A stretch of DNA of 64,000 nt, taken from NCBI GenBank assembly GCA_047936785.1, contig CP176394.1. One strand, 5' to 3'. Shown here one piece after another: positions 16,287-25,450 of this stretch (the first letter of the stretch is position 1; the number at the start of each line of letters is the position of its first letter). The translations under genes and the position numbers were made by a program. Source of the DNA: Acidaminobacterium chupaoyuni. Its GTDB lineage: Bacteria > Bacillota > Clostridia > Oscillospirales > Butyricicoccaceae. The notes beneath the pieces are model-generated. The model had not been told where the DNA came from and searched no databases. It saw only the letters and a list, made by a program, of their open reading frames with translations.

Positions 16287-18692
16287 ATGAACTTACCGTA
16301 TAAATGGCTGAATGACTATGTGAAAATCGATAAAGATATCAAAGAATATGCCGCCAGAATGACCATGACGGGTTCAAAAGTAGAAGGCTGGGAAAACCCT
16401 GCCGATGAAATTTCCAATGTTGTGTGGGCTAAAGTTCTTCAGATCGAGCCTCACCCGGATGCCGATAAACTGGTGATTTGCCAAATGGATGTGGGCGATA
16501 AAACCGTTCAGATCCTCACAGGCGCCAAAAACCTGAAGGTCGGCGATGTTGTGCCCGCCTGTCTTCATAACGCAAGGCTGCCCGGCGGCGTGGTGATCAA
16601 AAAAACGAAAATGCGCGGTGTGGAATCCAACGGCATGCTCTGTTCTTTTGCAGAACTGGGCCTGACACACAATGACTGCCCCTATGCCGACCCCAACGGC
16701 ATTTTGGTTTATCAAAACGAAGATTGCGAAGCTGTTCTGGGCGAACCCGTAACAAAAGCGCTGGGCATCGATGACGCCATTATCGAATTTGAAATCACGC
16801 CCAACCGCCCCGATTGCCTCAGCGTGATCGGCCTTGCCCGCGAAACCGCAGCATCTTTTGAGCTGCCCATGACGCTGCCTCAGGTGCCTGCCCGCGATGC
16901 AGCCGGCGAGATCCATGATCTTTTGAATGTCACCATCGCCGATGCCGACCTCTGCCCCCGTTACTGCGCGGCCATGGCGAAAAATATCAAGATCGCCCCT
17001 TCTCCCAAATGGATGAGAGAACGCCTGCGTGAAGCCGGCATTCGCCCCATCAACAACATCGTGGATATCACAAACTTCGTCATGCTGGAATATGGCCAGC
17101 CCATGCATGCTTTTGATTATCGCTGCATCGAAGAAAATTCCATCGTGGTGCGCCGCGCGGCTTCGGGCGAAACCATCACAACGCTGGATGGCCAGCAGCG
17201 CCCCCTTTCCGAAGGAATGCTGCTGATCACCGACCCGAAAAAGCCCATCGGCGTGGCCGGTGTAATGGGCGGCGGCAATTCCGAAATCACTGAAAACACG
17301 CAGATGATCGTTTTTGAATCGGCCACTTTCTCGGGCCCGTCCATCCGTGTGACTTCCCGTAAACTGGGGCTGAGAACAGAAGCTTCCGGCCGCTATGAAA
17401 AAGGTCTGGATTGCGAAAACACCATGCCCGCGCTGATGCGCGCCTGCCAGCTGGTGGAACTGTTGGGCGCCGGCGAAATCGTTTCCGGCGTGATCGATAC
17501 CTATCCTGTGAAAAAAGTCACACGCACTTTGCCGCTGGAACCCGAAAAAATCTGCCGCTTTTTGGGCGCAGAAATTTCAGAAAGCGATATGATCCGTTCT
17601 CTGACCGATCTGCAATTCCCCGTTGAAAACCGCTTGATCACCGTGCCCAGCTGGCGCGATGATGTGGAAGGCATGGCCGATATCGCCGAAGAGATCGCCC
17701 GTATTTACGGATATGATAAGATCAAGCCCACCTTATTCAGCGGAGCCACCACAGCGGGCGGCCTGAGCCCTGAACAGCATTTTGAACGCCGCCTGAGCGA
17801 TGCTTGCCTTGCGACCGGCTTCAACGAAATGATCAGCCTTTCTTTCATGAGCCCCAAGGTTTTTGATAAACTGCTGATTCCCGCCGAATCGCCCCTGCGC
17901 ATTGCCACAGTCATTTCAAACCCCCTGGGTGAAGACCAGAGCCTCATGCGCACGACCCCTCTGCCCGGCTTGCTGGAAACCAATGCGCGCAACTATAATT
18001 TCCGCCTGCCCGCGGCGAGATTCTTCGAACTTTCGAAGATCTATCTGCCGAAAAAAACCGCGGAAGGCACAGCGGATCTGACAGTTCTGCCCGATGAAAA
18101 GAAGATCCTGACCATGTCGCTTTATGGCGATGGCGATTTCTACAGCCTGAAAGGCGCTTTGGAAGCGATCTTCCATATTCTTTCGCTGCGCGATCTGGTT
18201 TTTGTGCCCTGCACAACCAACCCCACCTATCATCCCGGCAGAACCGCCGCGATCATGGCGGGCGATGTGGAAATCGGCGTTGCCGGCCAGATCCATCCGC
18301 TGGTTTTGCGCAATTACGGCATTGGCGCTGAAGTTTATGCCTGTGAAATCGATTTGAACGCTTTATATGCGCAGATGGATCATAACAAAGTATACAAAGC
18401 GCTGCCCAAGTTCCCGGCCGTGACCCGCGATGTGGCGCTGCTTTGTGAAGAAGCGCTGCCGGTATTAAAGCTGGAACAATCTATCCGCGCCGCCACCGGA
18501 AAATCTTTGGAAAACCTGACCCTTTTCGATGTTTATAAGGGCGCTCAGGTGGGCGAAGGCAAAAAGAGCGTTGCCTATTCTCTGGCACTGCGCAGCTATG
18601 ACCATACTTTAACGGATGAAGAAGCCGACGCAGTCATGAAAAAAGTTCTGGCACGCCTTGAAACCGAATGCGGCGCTGTGATCCGTTCTTAA
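16287..18692 (+). CDS. pheT: phenylalanyl-tRNA synthetase beta subunit
   Basis: 801 residues, full length. In order: an N-terminal EMAP/OB-like tRNA-binding domain (about 40-150: VLQIEPHPDADKLVICQMDVG), B3/B4 editing domain (about 210-390), B5 (about 400-470), the catalytic-like core and a C-terminal ferredoxin-fold anticodon-binding domain (about 705-800: KFPAVTRDVALLC). It lies 17 bases after pheS with AAGGAG in front, in one operon. Confidence 0.97.
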   Translation: MNLPYKWLNDYVKIDKDIKEYAARMTMTGSKVEGWENPADEISNVVWAKVLQIEPHPDADKLVICQMDVGDKTVQILTGAKNLKVGDVVPACLHNARLPGGVVIKKTKMRGVESNGMLCSFAELGLTHNDCPYADPNGILVYQNEDCEAVLGEPVTKALGIDDAIIEFEITPNRPDCLSVIGLARETAASFELPMTLPQVPARDAAGEIHDLLNVTIADADLCPRYCAAMAKNIKIAPSPKWMRERLREAGIRPINNIVDITNFVMLEYGQPMHAFDYRCIEENSIVVRRAASGETITTLDGQQRPLSEGMLLITDPKKPIGVAGVMGGGNSEITENTQMIVFESATFSGPSIRVTSRKLGLRTEASGRYEKGLDCENTMPALMRACQLVELLGAGEIVSGVIDTYPVKKVTRTLPLEPEKICRFLGAEISESDMIRSLTDLQFPVENRLITVPSWRDDVEGMADIAEEIARIYGYDKIKPTLFSGATTAGGLSPEQHFERRLSDACLATGFNEMISLSFMSPKVFDKLLIPAESPLRIATVISNPLGEDQSLMRTTPLPGLLETNARNYNFRLPAARFFELSKIYLPKKTAEGTADLTVLPDEKKILTMSLYGDGDFYSLKGALEAIFHILSLRDLVFVPCTTNPTYHPGRTAAIMAGDVEIGVAGQIHPLVLRNYGIGAEVYACEIDLNALYAQMDHNKVYKALPKFPAVTRDVALLCEEALPVLKLEQSIRAATGKSLENLTLFDVYKGAQVGEGKKSVAYSLALRSYDHTLTDEEADAVMKKVLARLETECGAVIRS

Positions 18693-18708
18693 CACAAAAC
18701 TTCATAAT

Positions 18709-18740
18709 GGGCAGTTCTTTTTTAAGAGCTGCCCGTTTTT
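18709..18740 (+). terminator. terminator of the pheST operon
   Basis: GGGCAG (18709-18714) pairs with CTGCCC (18729-18734), stem extended by A/T pairs, then T5. Confidence 0.75.
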
Positions 18741-18767
18741 CATCATAGCGATAAGAAAGGAGGAAAC

Positions 18768-20153
18768 ATGAACTACCGTGACTTACTGGATGGGCACGCG
18801 GTAAAGCTTGAAGATCTTTTGGATGCACGCGAGCAAAGGGCTGCTTTTCAAAAAAAGCTTCAAGAGTGTTTTCATCTTCCGCTGCTTAGCTTCACCTTGA
18901 ACATCGCGGGGCCGATCAAGAATTTTTCTTTGGCAGACCGTGCTTTTTCAGAAGGCATAGCTTTGATTTCATATCAGTGTAAAGCTTATTCACTTTCTAT
19001 TAAAAAGGTGGAGCGCCACCCCTGCGCCGTTGGTTATGAATGCTTTTTTGTAATCGATGCCCCTGCCGTTGCTCTGAAAAAAGCCATGTGCCTTTTAGAT
19101 GAACAATCGCCGTTAGGAAGACTTTTTGATCTGGATGTTCTGGATGCCGATGGGCAGAAGATCTCCCGCGAATCCGTTGGCTTTTCCCCAAGAAAATGTC
19201 TGCTGTGTGATCGTTCGGCCTTTGCCTGCGGCCGCTCACGGGCCCATTCCATCGAAGCGATCCAAGAGAAAACCTGTGAAATTCTGTGGGAATATTTTTC
19301 CGCACAGTATGCCGCGAAAACAGCTTCTCACGCTGTGAAAGCTTTGCTCGATGAGGTAAACGCGACCCCTAAGCCCGGGCTGGTAGATCGACTGAATAAC
19401 GGTTCCCATCGTGATATGTCCCCGCGTCATTTTATGGAAAGTGCTTTAGCTTTACAACCGTATTTTTTGCAGGCTTGTTCCTATGGAATCCAACACGCTT
19501 CCTGCGAGCCCTCTTCTTTTTTAAAAGACCTTCGCCCTTTGGGGCAGCAGGCAGAAGTTTGGATGCTTGAAGCCACCCGTGGTGTGAACACCCATAAAGG
19601 CGCCATCTTCACCATGGGCATTTTATGCGCCGCTCTGGGCTTTCTATATGGCAGCAGCCTTCCCTATTCCCGCTCTGCGCTGCAAAATGTCTGCCGTCAA
19701 ATCGCTTTGCCCCTCGAGCACGATTTTGAAAAGATGGCCGCATCTTCACCCGGCACCCATGGAGAAACGATGTTTCAAAAATACCAGGTTCGCGGCGCAC
19801 GCGGCGAGGCGATGAATGGTTTCCCCACTTTGTTTGAAACAGCGCTGCCAAGTTTATGTGATTCTATCCGCCGCGGCTTTTCCCAAAACGACGCAGGCAT
19901 TCTCACCCTGCTGAAAATATTGGCGTCTTTTGAAGATACCAACATTATTTCCCGCTCCTCATATGAAACCTTGAGCAAGATCCATTTGAAATGCGCTAAA
20001 ATATTGAAAGACAGCATTGAATCTCAAGATTATATCGGTATTCTGACACAGTTAGATCAAGAAATGATTGCCCAAAACATCAGCCCGGGCGGAAGCGCAG
20101 ATTTGCTGGCCGCCGCATATTTTTTATGGTATGTGGAGCAGGAAACCACATAA
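18768..20153 (+). CDS. citXG: CitXG fusion: citrate lyase prosthetic-group synthesis and transfer
   Basis: 461 residues in two parts. Residues 1-175 match CitX (holo-citrate lyase synthase: REQRAAFQKKL, FTLNIAGPIKN, PRKCLLCDRSAFACGRSRAH), which attaches the phosphoribosyl-dephospho-CoA group to the acyl carrier subunit. Residues 185-461 match CitG (triphosphoribosyl-dephospho-CoA synthase: EVNATPKPGLVDRLNNGSH, TRGVNTHKGAIFTMGIL, SSPGTHGE). Fused CitXG proteins are known. Oddly, no citrate lyase (citCDEF) gene lies within this window; the gene is alone with its own AAGGAGG and a strong terminator. It may serve a citrate lyase or a malonate-decarboxylase-like enzyme encoded elsewhere. Confidence 0.9.
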   Translation: MNYRDLLDGHAVKLEDLLDAREQRAAFQKKLQECFHLPLLSFTLNIAGPIKNFSLADRAFSEGIALISYQCKAYSLSIKKVERHPCAVGYECFFVIDAPAVALKKAMCLLDEQSPLGRLFDLDVLDADGQKISRESVGFSPRKCLLCDRSAFACGRSRAHSIEAIQEKTCEILWEYFSAQYAAKTASHAVKALLDEVNATPKPGLVDRLNNGSHRDMSPRHFMESALALQPYFLQACSYGIQHASCEPSSFLKDLRPLGQQAEVWMLEATRGVNTHKGAIFTMGILCAALGFLYGSSLPYSRSALQNVCRQIALPLEHDFEKMAASSPGTHGETMFQKYQVRGARGEAMNGFPTLFETALPSLCDSIRRGFSQNDAGILTLLKILASFEDTNIISRSSYETLSKIHLKCAKILKDSIESQDYIGILTQLDQEMIAQNISPGGSADLLAAAYFLWYVEQETT

Positions 20154-20193
20154 ACCGATTCCTTTTCCGTTGTAAAAATACGGCCCAACAAGC

Positions 20194-20226
20194 AAAAGCG
20201 CCGCCAGATTTCTGGCGGCGCTTTTT
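20194..20226. terminator. bidirectional terminator after citXG and glpK
   Basis: AGCGCCGCCAGA pairs with TCTGGCGGCGCT (20197-20222), flanked by AAAA and TTTTT. The two genes converge here. Confidence 0.8.
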
Positions 20227-20313
20227 ATGCACATTTCATCTGAAAAAATCGACAAATACACACACAATTCACAGGCATGTTTTCGTAATTATGACGGTTG
20301 CCGAAAAAGCATT

Positions 20314-21792
20314 CTATTTTTGGGTCAACACTCTTCCCACGGCATTTTTCCAGCCCTCTATATTTTTCTGCCGCAGCTGCTCTTTCATCTGTGGGTGAAA
20401 AACCATATCAATGGGTTTGCGCCGCTTGATTTCTTCGGTATCTGCATAGACACCGACCGCCAGCCCCGCCAGATAGGCCGCCCCCAACGCTGTTGTTTCA
20501 ACGATTTTCGGGCGGATCACATCGATGGAGCCAATATCCGCCTGAAACTGCATCAAGAAGTTATTGCGGCATGCTCCGCCATCCACGCGCAGCTCGCGCA
20601 AAGCAATTCCGCTGTCTTGAACCGTTGCCTGCAAAACATCATTCGATTGATAAGCAATGGCTTCAAGCGCCGCACGGATAATATGATTGCGGCTGCTGCC
20701 GCGGGTAAGCCCCATCAGCGCCCCGCGGGCATACATATCCCAATAGGGCGCGCCAAGCCCTGTAAACGCGGGCACAAAATAAACGCCGCCGTTATCTGCC
20801 ACTTTAGAGGCGAAATATTCGCTGTCGGAAGATTCCACAATAAAGCGCATTTCATCGCGCAGCCACTGCACTACACTGCCGCCGGCAAAAACGCTGCCTT
20901 CCAGCGCATAAACCGCTTTTCCGTTTTTTCCGCAGGCGATGGTCGTCAACAAACCGCTTTGGCTCACCGCCGCCTTTTCGCCGGTATTCATCAGCAAAAA
21001 GCATCCGGTTCCATAGGTGTTTTTGCAATCGCCCTCATCAAAACAAGCCTGGCCAAAAAGCGCGGCCTGCTGGTCGCCCGCAATGCCCGCGATGGGGATC
21101 GCGCGGCCATCCAGCTGCGCGGTTCCAAAAATGCCGCTGCTGGGGCAAACTTCGGGCAGCATACTTTGGGGAATATGAAAAAGTTTCAGCAGTTCTTCAT
21201 CCCAACAATGTTCATGAATGTTATAAAGCATCGTTCGTGAAGCATTGGTATAATCGGTTTTATGCACTTTTCCGCCGGTGAGCTTCCATAACAGCCAGGT
21301 GTCCACCGTTCCAAATAACAGTTCCCCCTGCTCTGCCATTTGCCGGGCATTCGGAACATTTTCCAAAATCCAGTGTATTTTTGTGGCCGAGAAATAGCCA
21401 TCGATCAGCAGTCCTGTTTTTTCGCGGATCATTTTTTCAAGACCCTGCTCTTTCAGCGCTTTGCAATAATCGGCTGTGCGGCGGCATTGCCAGACGATGG
21501 CGGGATAAACCGGCTGGCCTGTTTTGCGGTTCCACACGATCGTTGTTTCACGCTGATTGGTAATGCCGATGGCATCGATCTGGTCTGCATGGATATTGGC
21601 CTGCGCCATTGCTTCACTGATGGTGCCGGAAATGGTGGCATAAATCTCCATCGGTTCCTGTTCGACCCACCCAGGGGCAGGATAAAGCTGTGTAGTTTCT
21701 TTTTGGGCCATGGCCGCGATCTTTTCGCTGCGATCGAATAAAATACATCTGGAACTGGTCGTTCCCTGATCCAACGCCATCAAATATCCCAT
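20314..21792 (-). CDS. glpK: glycerol kinase
   Basis: 492 residues, normal length. The FGGY-family fold is shown by ALDQGTTSSRCILFD at the N-terminus, PGWVEQEPMEI, TNQRETTIVWNRKTGQP, LLWKLTGGKVHKTDYTNASRT and the ATP-site GLGAPYWD...GLTRGSSRNH. It converts glycerol and ATP to glycerol-3-phosphate. It begins only two bases after the stop codon of the upstream diguanylate cyclase gene, with its RBS (AAAGAGGGA) inside that gene, so translation of the two is probably coupled. No glpF or glpD is adjacent. Confidence 0.96.
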   Translation of the reverse strand: MGYLMALDQGTTSSRCILFDRSEKIAAMAQKETTQLYPAPGWVEQEPMEIYATISGTISEAMAQANIHADQIDAIGITNQRETTIVWNRKTGQPVYPAIVWQCRRTADYCKALKEQGLEKMIREKTGLLIDGYFSATKIHWILENVPNARQMAEQGELLFGTVDTWLLWKLTGGKVHKTDYTNASRTMLYNIHEHCWDEELLKLFHIPQSMLPEVCPSSGIFGTAQLDGRAIPIAGIAGDQQAALFGQACFDEGDCKNTYGTGCFLLMNTGEKAAVSQSGLLTTIACGKNGKAVYALEGSVFAGGSVVQWLRDEMRFIVESSDSEYFASKVADNGGVYFVPAFTGLGAPYWDMYARGALMGLTRGSSRNHIIRAALEAIAYQSNDVLQATVQDSGIALRELRVDGGACRNNFLMQFQADIGSIDVIRPKIVETTALGAAYLAGLAVGVYADTEEIKRRKPIDMVFHPQMKEQLRQKNIEGWKNAVGRVLTQK

Positions 21793-21794
21793 GA

Positions 21795-23450
21795 TTATCC
21801 CTCTTTTTCAGATTTATCTTTTGTTTTTTCGGTATACATGGCTTTATCCGCACGCCTTGCGGTATCTAAAGCGGTTTTATCCAGCGCTTTGTTAAAAACA
21901 GCATAACCGATGGCGGCATGGAACGGATATTCCAGTGTTTCATCGGTTGTTTTGCATAAATGATGAAATTCCAGCGTCTTTTGCTCCAGAATCGCCGGGG
22001 AAATCTCTTTGCCCACAAAAGCAAATTCATCGCCGCCAACGCGAAAACTTTTCCCATATTCGCCAAACACCTGGTCGATCAGGCGCGCGCAATGGATGAT
22101 CGCTTCATCGCCTTTATCATGTCCATAAGCATCGTTGATTTTTTTCAGATCGTTCACATCAATGGCCAAAATAAAGAATCCGCAGGTTTTTAGTTCTTCC
22201 AGCGTTTCATGGTAAGCGCGGCGATTGAGGCAATGGGTCAGTGCATCGCATTTTGCAAGGCGCTCGAAATAAGAAGCTTCCCTGCTTCGCCGAATAATGA
22301 CCGCCGCCTTTTGAATGGAAAAATAGGCTTGCAGCAAAATAAAAATCAACACACCGATGCGGATGAAATTCCCCGTGTTTTCCAAGGGATTCAAAAGAAA
22401 AATGAATTCTTCTAAAACGGAGAAAACCAACAGGCAGCAAACAGGGATCAAAAATTCTTCCGCGGCCTTGTTTTTCTTTTTTTCACACTCTAAAAACAAG
22501 GTGATGAGCAATATGATGCCCACGACCAGTTCCACCATTTGAATGACATAAAGATATTCTATCAGATCCAAAATGCCGAAAAGCTGGAAACCGAGCGCAG
22601 ATACAATATTTGCCGCCAATATGGCCTTGCAGATCTTTGCAATTTTAGAATAGGAATATCCGTCGATCCCTTCGATCAAGCAAACCAAAGGAAGGGGAAA
22701 AAGCATCATAAATAATATCGTCAATGCGCCCGTGGCGCTCATATTCCCCGCAAAAAGCTGTAAAACGCGGCATTCACCCAACATCCACGCGCCAACAAAC
22801 ACAGAAAATACGCCCAAATAAAGAATGCGATAGTTCTTTCCATAAGGATGTTCAATGGCATAGTGAACAGCAATGAGTAAAATCCCCAGCAAAAAGATAA
22901 ACGACGATAAAACGACCGCCACAAGGTTTTTATGAAAAATATAAAAAATCAAAGCCGATTTCGTGCCATAGAAAACCGATTGAAGCACCCCGTTATAGCG
23001 CGGATATACGGAAGTAAATTCGATTTTTATGGGCTTTTCTCCGCTGCCATCCGGCAAACGAATCATATTCCACGCGCTGCCCGGCGTTTTTGAAAAGGGA
23101 TGCACTTCCCTCCAGCCAAAAGTATAGATCAATCGATCTGCCACCCAGACCTTCACCTTTTCCTGAGAAGATCGAAAACAGATCGAATCGTTATCTTTTA
23201 TCTCTTTTGGCAAAACACCTTTTAAAACCGTTCTGCTGCCGGCGCCCTCAAGCTTGATGGGAAGTGTTACCGAAACATCGCCCGAATCTGTTTCATAACT
23301 CCAGCTGCCCTGCAGCTCGGCAGCCCTCTCGTTATCGAATTTCACATTGTCGTAACCGCTCCGAAAAAAAAGCACCATGCTAATGAAAAGAAACAGATAA
23401 AAGCCCGCCCAAAGCGGCAATCTCGCATACTTCCATTTTACTTTTGGCAT
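21795..23450 (-). CDS. membrane diguanylate cyclase (7TM-type sensor plus GGDEF)
   Basis: 551 residues. An N-terminal membrane helix (about 12-29) precedes an extracellular beta-rich domain (about 30-165), then about seven membrane helices (about 175-375), as in 7TMR-DISM receptors, then a GGDEF domain (about 390-545). The catalytic motif RVGGDEFAF is intact (GGDEF at 472-476) with the metal-binding DVNDLKKINDAYGHDKGD upstream, so it should make c-di-GMP. The product-inhibition site RxxD is replaced by GEYG, so feedback inhibition is probably lost. AGGAAG precedes the ATG at 23450. It is the first gene of a pair with glpK. Confidence 0.9.
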   Translation of the reverse strand: MPKVKWKYARLPLWAGFYLFLFISMVLFFRSGYDNVKFDNERAAELQGSWSYETDSGDVSVTLPIKLEGAGSRTVLKGVLPKEIKDNDSICFRSSQEKVKVWVADRLIYTFGWREVHPFSKTPGSAWNMIRLPDGSGEKPIKIEFTSVYPRYNGVLQSVFYGTKSALIFYIFHKNLVAVVLSSFIFLLGILLIAVHYAIEHPYGKNYRILYLGVFSVFVGAWMLGECRVLQLFAGNMSATGALTILFMMLFPLPLVCLIEGIDGYSYSKIAKICKAILAANIVSALGFQLFGILDLIEYLYVIQMVELVVGIILLITLFLECEKKKNKAAEEFLIPVCCLLVFSVLEEFIFLLNPLENTGNFIRIGVLIFILLQAYFSIQKAAVIIRRSREASYFERLAKCDALTHCLNRRAYHETLEELKTCGFFILAIDVNDLKKINDAYGHDKGDEAIIHCARLIDQVFGEYGKSFRVGGDEFAFVGKEISPAILEQKTLEFHHLCKTTDETLEYPFHAAIGYAVFNKALDKTALDTARRADKAMYTEKTKDKSEKEG

Positions 23451-23675
23451 TTTTTCACTTCCTTTATAGAGAAAACGCGATCAGCAGCGCAATCATCCGG
23501 TTTATCAACGCCGAATGGAATCATTCATCAGAAAACCGACCATTTTTATTATACAATATTGAATCTGTATTTCAAACCATTTTCTTCCCCCAAAAACGGT
23601 TCTGTCGAGCATGATTCATCAAATTGCCGCGAGAAGACATTCGCGGCCTGCCTGTCATCTGCTTCATATTTGTGA

Positions 23676-23726
23676 TATAATAACTGCATACATTTATGAT
23701 ACAAATTTTACGGCCCGTCTGCGGCG
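23676..23726 (+). repeat. copy 1 of TATAAT-hairpin/GC-tail repeat
   Basis: Begins TATAATAACTGCATA and ends TTTTACGGCCCGTCTGCGGCG. It is degenerate in the hairpin part. TATAAT (23676-23681) could be a -10 box; CTGTCA lies 18 bases upstream. It lies upstream of and codirectional with the glycosylase gene. Confidence 0.6.
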
Positions 23727-23790
23727 ATGGCCGCTTGATACCATCACCGCAATTCAAAGAAAGGATCGGCCACATGCCGATGAACATAAA

Positions 23791-24666
23791 ATGAAATCTT
23801 CCGCTTATGATTTTCCCAACGGCTACTTTTTTGCTTCACAAGAGCCTTTTTCTCTTTTCCATACTTTTGAATGCGGCCAATGCTTCCGCTGGAACGCCGT
23901 TTCCGAAAACGAATATATCGGCATCGCAAACGGCCGCCCGCTTTATGCCAGACAAGAAGAAAACGGCATCTTTTTTTCATGCACCAAAGAAGAGTTCGAA
24001 AAAGAATGGTTCACTTATTTTGACCTTCAGCGAAGCTACAGCCCGCTTGAATCTATCTTCACGCAAAATGAATTCATGACCCGGGCGGTGGAATATGGGC
24101 GCGGCCTGCGCATCTTAAAACAAGATCCTTGGGAAACGCTGGTCAGTTTTTTGATCTCTCAGTGCAACAATATTCCCCGCATCAAAAAAATCATTGAAAC
24201 ACTTTGCCGCCTTTTGGGCGAGCCTGTTTCTTTTGCGGGTCATACGCTTTATACATTTCCTTCTTCTTCTATTTTAGCGCAGTGTAATGCTGATGACCTT
24301 GCCCCATTAAAAGCCGGATATCGAACGGCTTATCTGCTTGATGCGGCGCAAAAAGTGTGTGCGGAAGGCTTTGATTTCGCAATGCTTGGCTCACTTTCCA
24401 CTGAAGAAGCCCGTGATCGGATTTTATCTTTTCACGGCGTGGGCCGAAAAGTGGCCGATTGTTTTCTGCTTTTTGGGGCCGGAAAAATGGATGCCTTCCC
24501 CATCGACACATGGATGAAAAAAGTGTATGCGCAATATGCCCTTCCCCTGCAAAACGGCGTCTTTGGCGATTACGCGGGTATTGCGCAGCAATATATCTTT
24601 CATTATGCCCATCAAAACAAGCTTTCTTTTTCTACACCCGCCGCAGAAGATTGCTCTCAAAAATAA
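23791..24666 (+). CDS. ogg: OGG1-type 8-oxoguanine DNA glycosylase/AP lyase
   Basis: 291 residues. The N-terminal OGG_N-like domain (FHTFECGQCFRWNAV) is followed by the helix-hairpin-helix glycosylase fold (WETLVSFLISQCNNIPRIKKIIE). FHGVGRKVADCFLLFG carries the catalytic Lys220 and AFPIDTWMKK the Asp239, as in human OGG1. It excises 8-oxoguanine and cuts the strand, complementing MutY. The start at 23791 is the first in-frame ATG but its RBS (AAAGGA) is about 25 bases upstream; that RBS better serves a six-codon frame (MPMNIK, 23774-23794) whose TGA overlaps the ATG, suggesting coupled re-initiation. Confidence 0.92.
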   Translation: MKSSAYDFPNGYFFASQEPFSLFHTFECGQCFRWNAVSENEYIGIANGRPLYARQEENGIFFSCTKEEFEKEWFTYFDLQRSYSPLESIFTQNEFMTRAVEYGRGLRILKQDPWETLVSFLISQCNNIPRIKKIIETLCRLLGEPVSFAGHTLYTFPSSSILAQCNADDLAPLKAGYRTAYLLDAAQKVCAEGFDFAMLGSLSTEEARDRILSFHGVGRKVADCFLLFGAGKMDAFPIDTWMKKVYAQYALPLQNGVFGDYAGIAQQYIFHYAHQNKLSFSTPAAEDCSQK

Positions 24667-24696
24667 ATTCTCTGAACAGAATCGTTTTGAACCAGA

Positions 24697-24734
24697 AAAA
24701 TGCACCCGCCGCAAAAAACGGCAGGTGCATTTTT
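24697..24734. terminator. bidirectional terminator
   Basis: AAAATGCACC-C-GCCG pairs with CGGC-A-GGTGCATTTT between converging genes; A- and T-runs on both sides. Confidence 0.75.
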
Positions 24735-24766
24735 AAATTTACTCTTGTGATTTTAAGCTGCAAAGG

Positions 24767-25420
24767 TTACTTTTCACAAACGCCTTTTAAATTATGCCAC
24801 AATTCACGAAAATTTTCGTGATGGATCTCTGTGGGTTTAAAATGCATCAGCTGAAAAACGCCCTGCAGGCAGGTGCCCTGGCCAAAAGCGCCGATCAGCG
24901 TTCCCACGCCGACAGGCCCACCCAAAAACCATCCGATCACCGTGACCGTGGTTTCGATGCCGATGCGGCACCATCCGGGTTTCAGCCCTGTGCGTCTTGC
25001 CAAAGCCACCATGAGGCTGTCGCGCGGCCCGGCGCCGAATTGTGAACTGATGTAAAAACAAGTGCCGAATGCCACAACAAACATGCCGATGATCATCATG
25101 CCCACGCCGGTATACCAAGTCTGCATGGTAGGCAGAACATCCCAGGCGATGATCAGATCTGTAAACGGCCCGATCAGCAGCATATTGCAGATGCTGCCGA
25201 TGCCAATGCGCTCATGCAGCGCCAGATCGGCGCATAAAATCACCATGCCCACCAATGTGTTCGCCATGCCGATGGTGACGCCTGTTGTCAATGAAATACC
25301 CTGATGAAAGCAATTCCAGGCGGTGAAGCCCAAATTTGCACGCATGGTGATCACACTGCCAAGCGCGCAAAGGAACAAGCCAAATATCATCTTTATGATT
25401 CTGATGCCATATTTCTTCAT
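24767..25420 (-). CDS. YczE/YyaS/YitT-like integral membrane protein
   Basis: 217 residues with five or six hydrophobic segments. It has the features of the YczE family: a short positive N-terminus, LGFTAWNCFHQGIS, a GPFTDLII segment, and SQFGAGPRDSLMVALARRTG in a conserved loop. Transport or another membrane function has been suggested for these proteins but is not settled. A TTG at 25432 also opens the frame; I take the ATG at 25420, which has only a weak GGGG in front. It lies 30 bases downstream of hemW on the same strand. Confidence 0.8.
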   Translation of the reverse strand: MKKYGIRIIKMIFGLFLCALGSVITMRANLGFTAWNCFHQGISLTTGVTIGMANTLVGMVILCADLALHERIGIGSICNMLLIGPFTDLIIAWDVLPTMQTWYTGVGMMIIGMFVVAFGTCFYISSQFGAGPRDSLMVALARRTGLKPGWCRIGIETTVTVIGWFLGGPVGVGTLIGAFGQGTCLQGVFQLMHFKPTEIHHENFRELWHNLKGVCEK

Positions 25421-25450
25421 TTTTCCCCACAATCTTTTGCTGTTTTATTT

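Noticed and set aside
20227..21240. 337-aa plus-strand ORF
   Set aside because: Antisense to glpK and runs through a terminator; no RBS and no family features.
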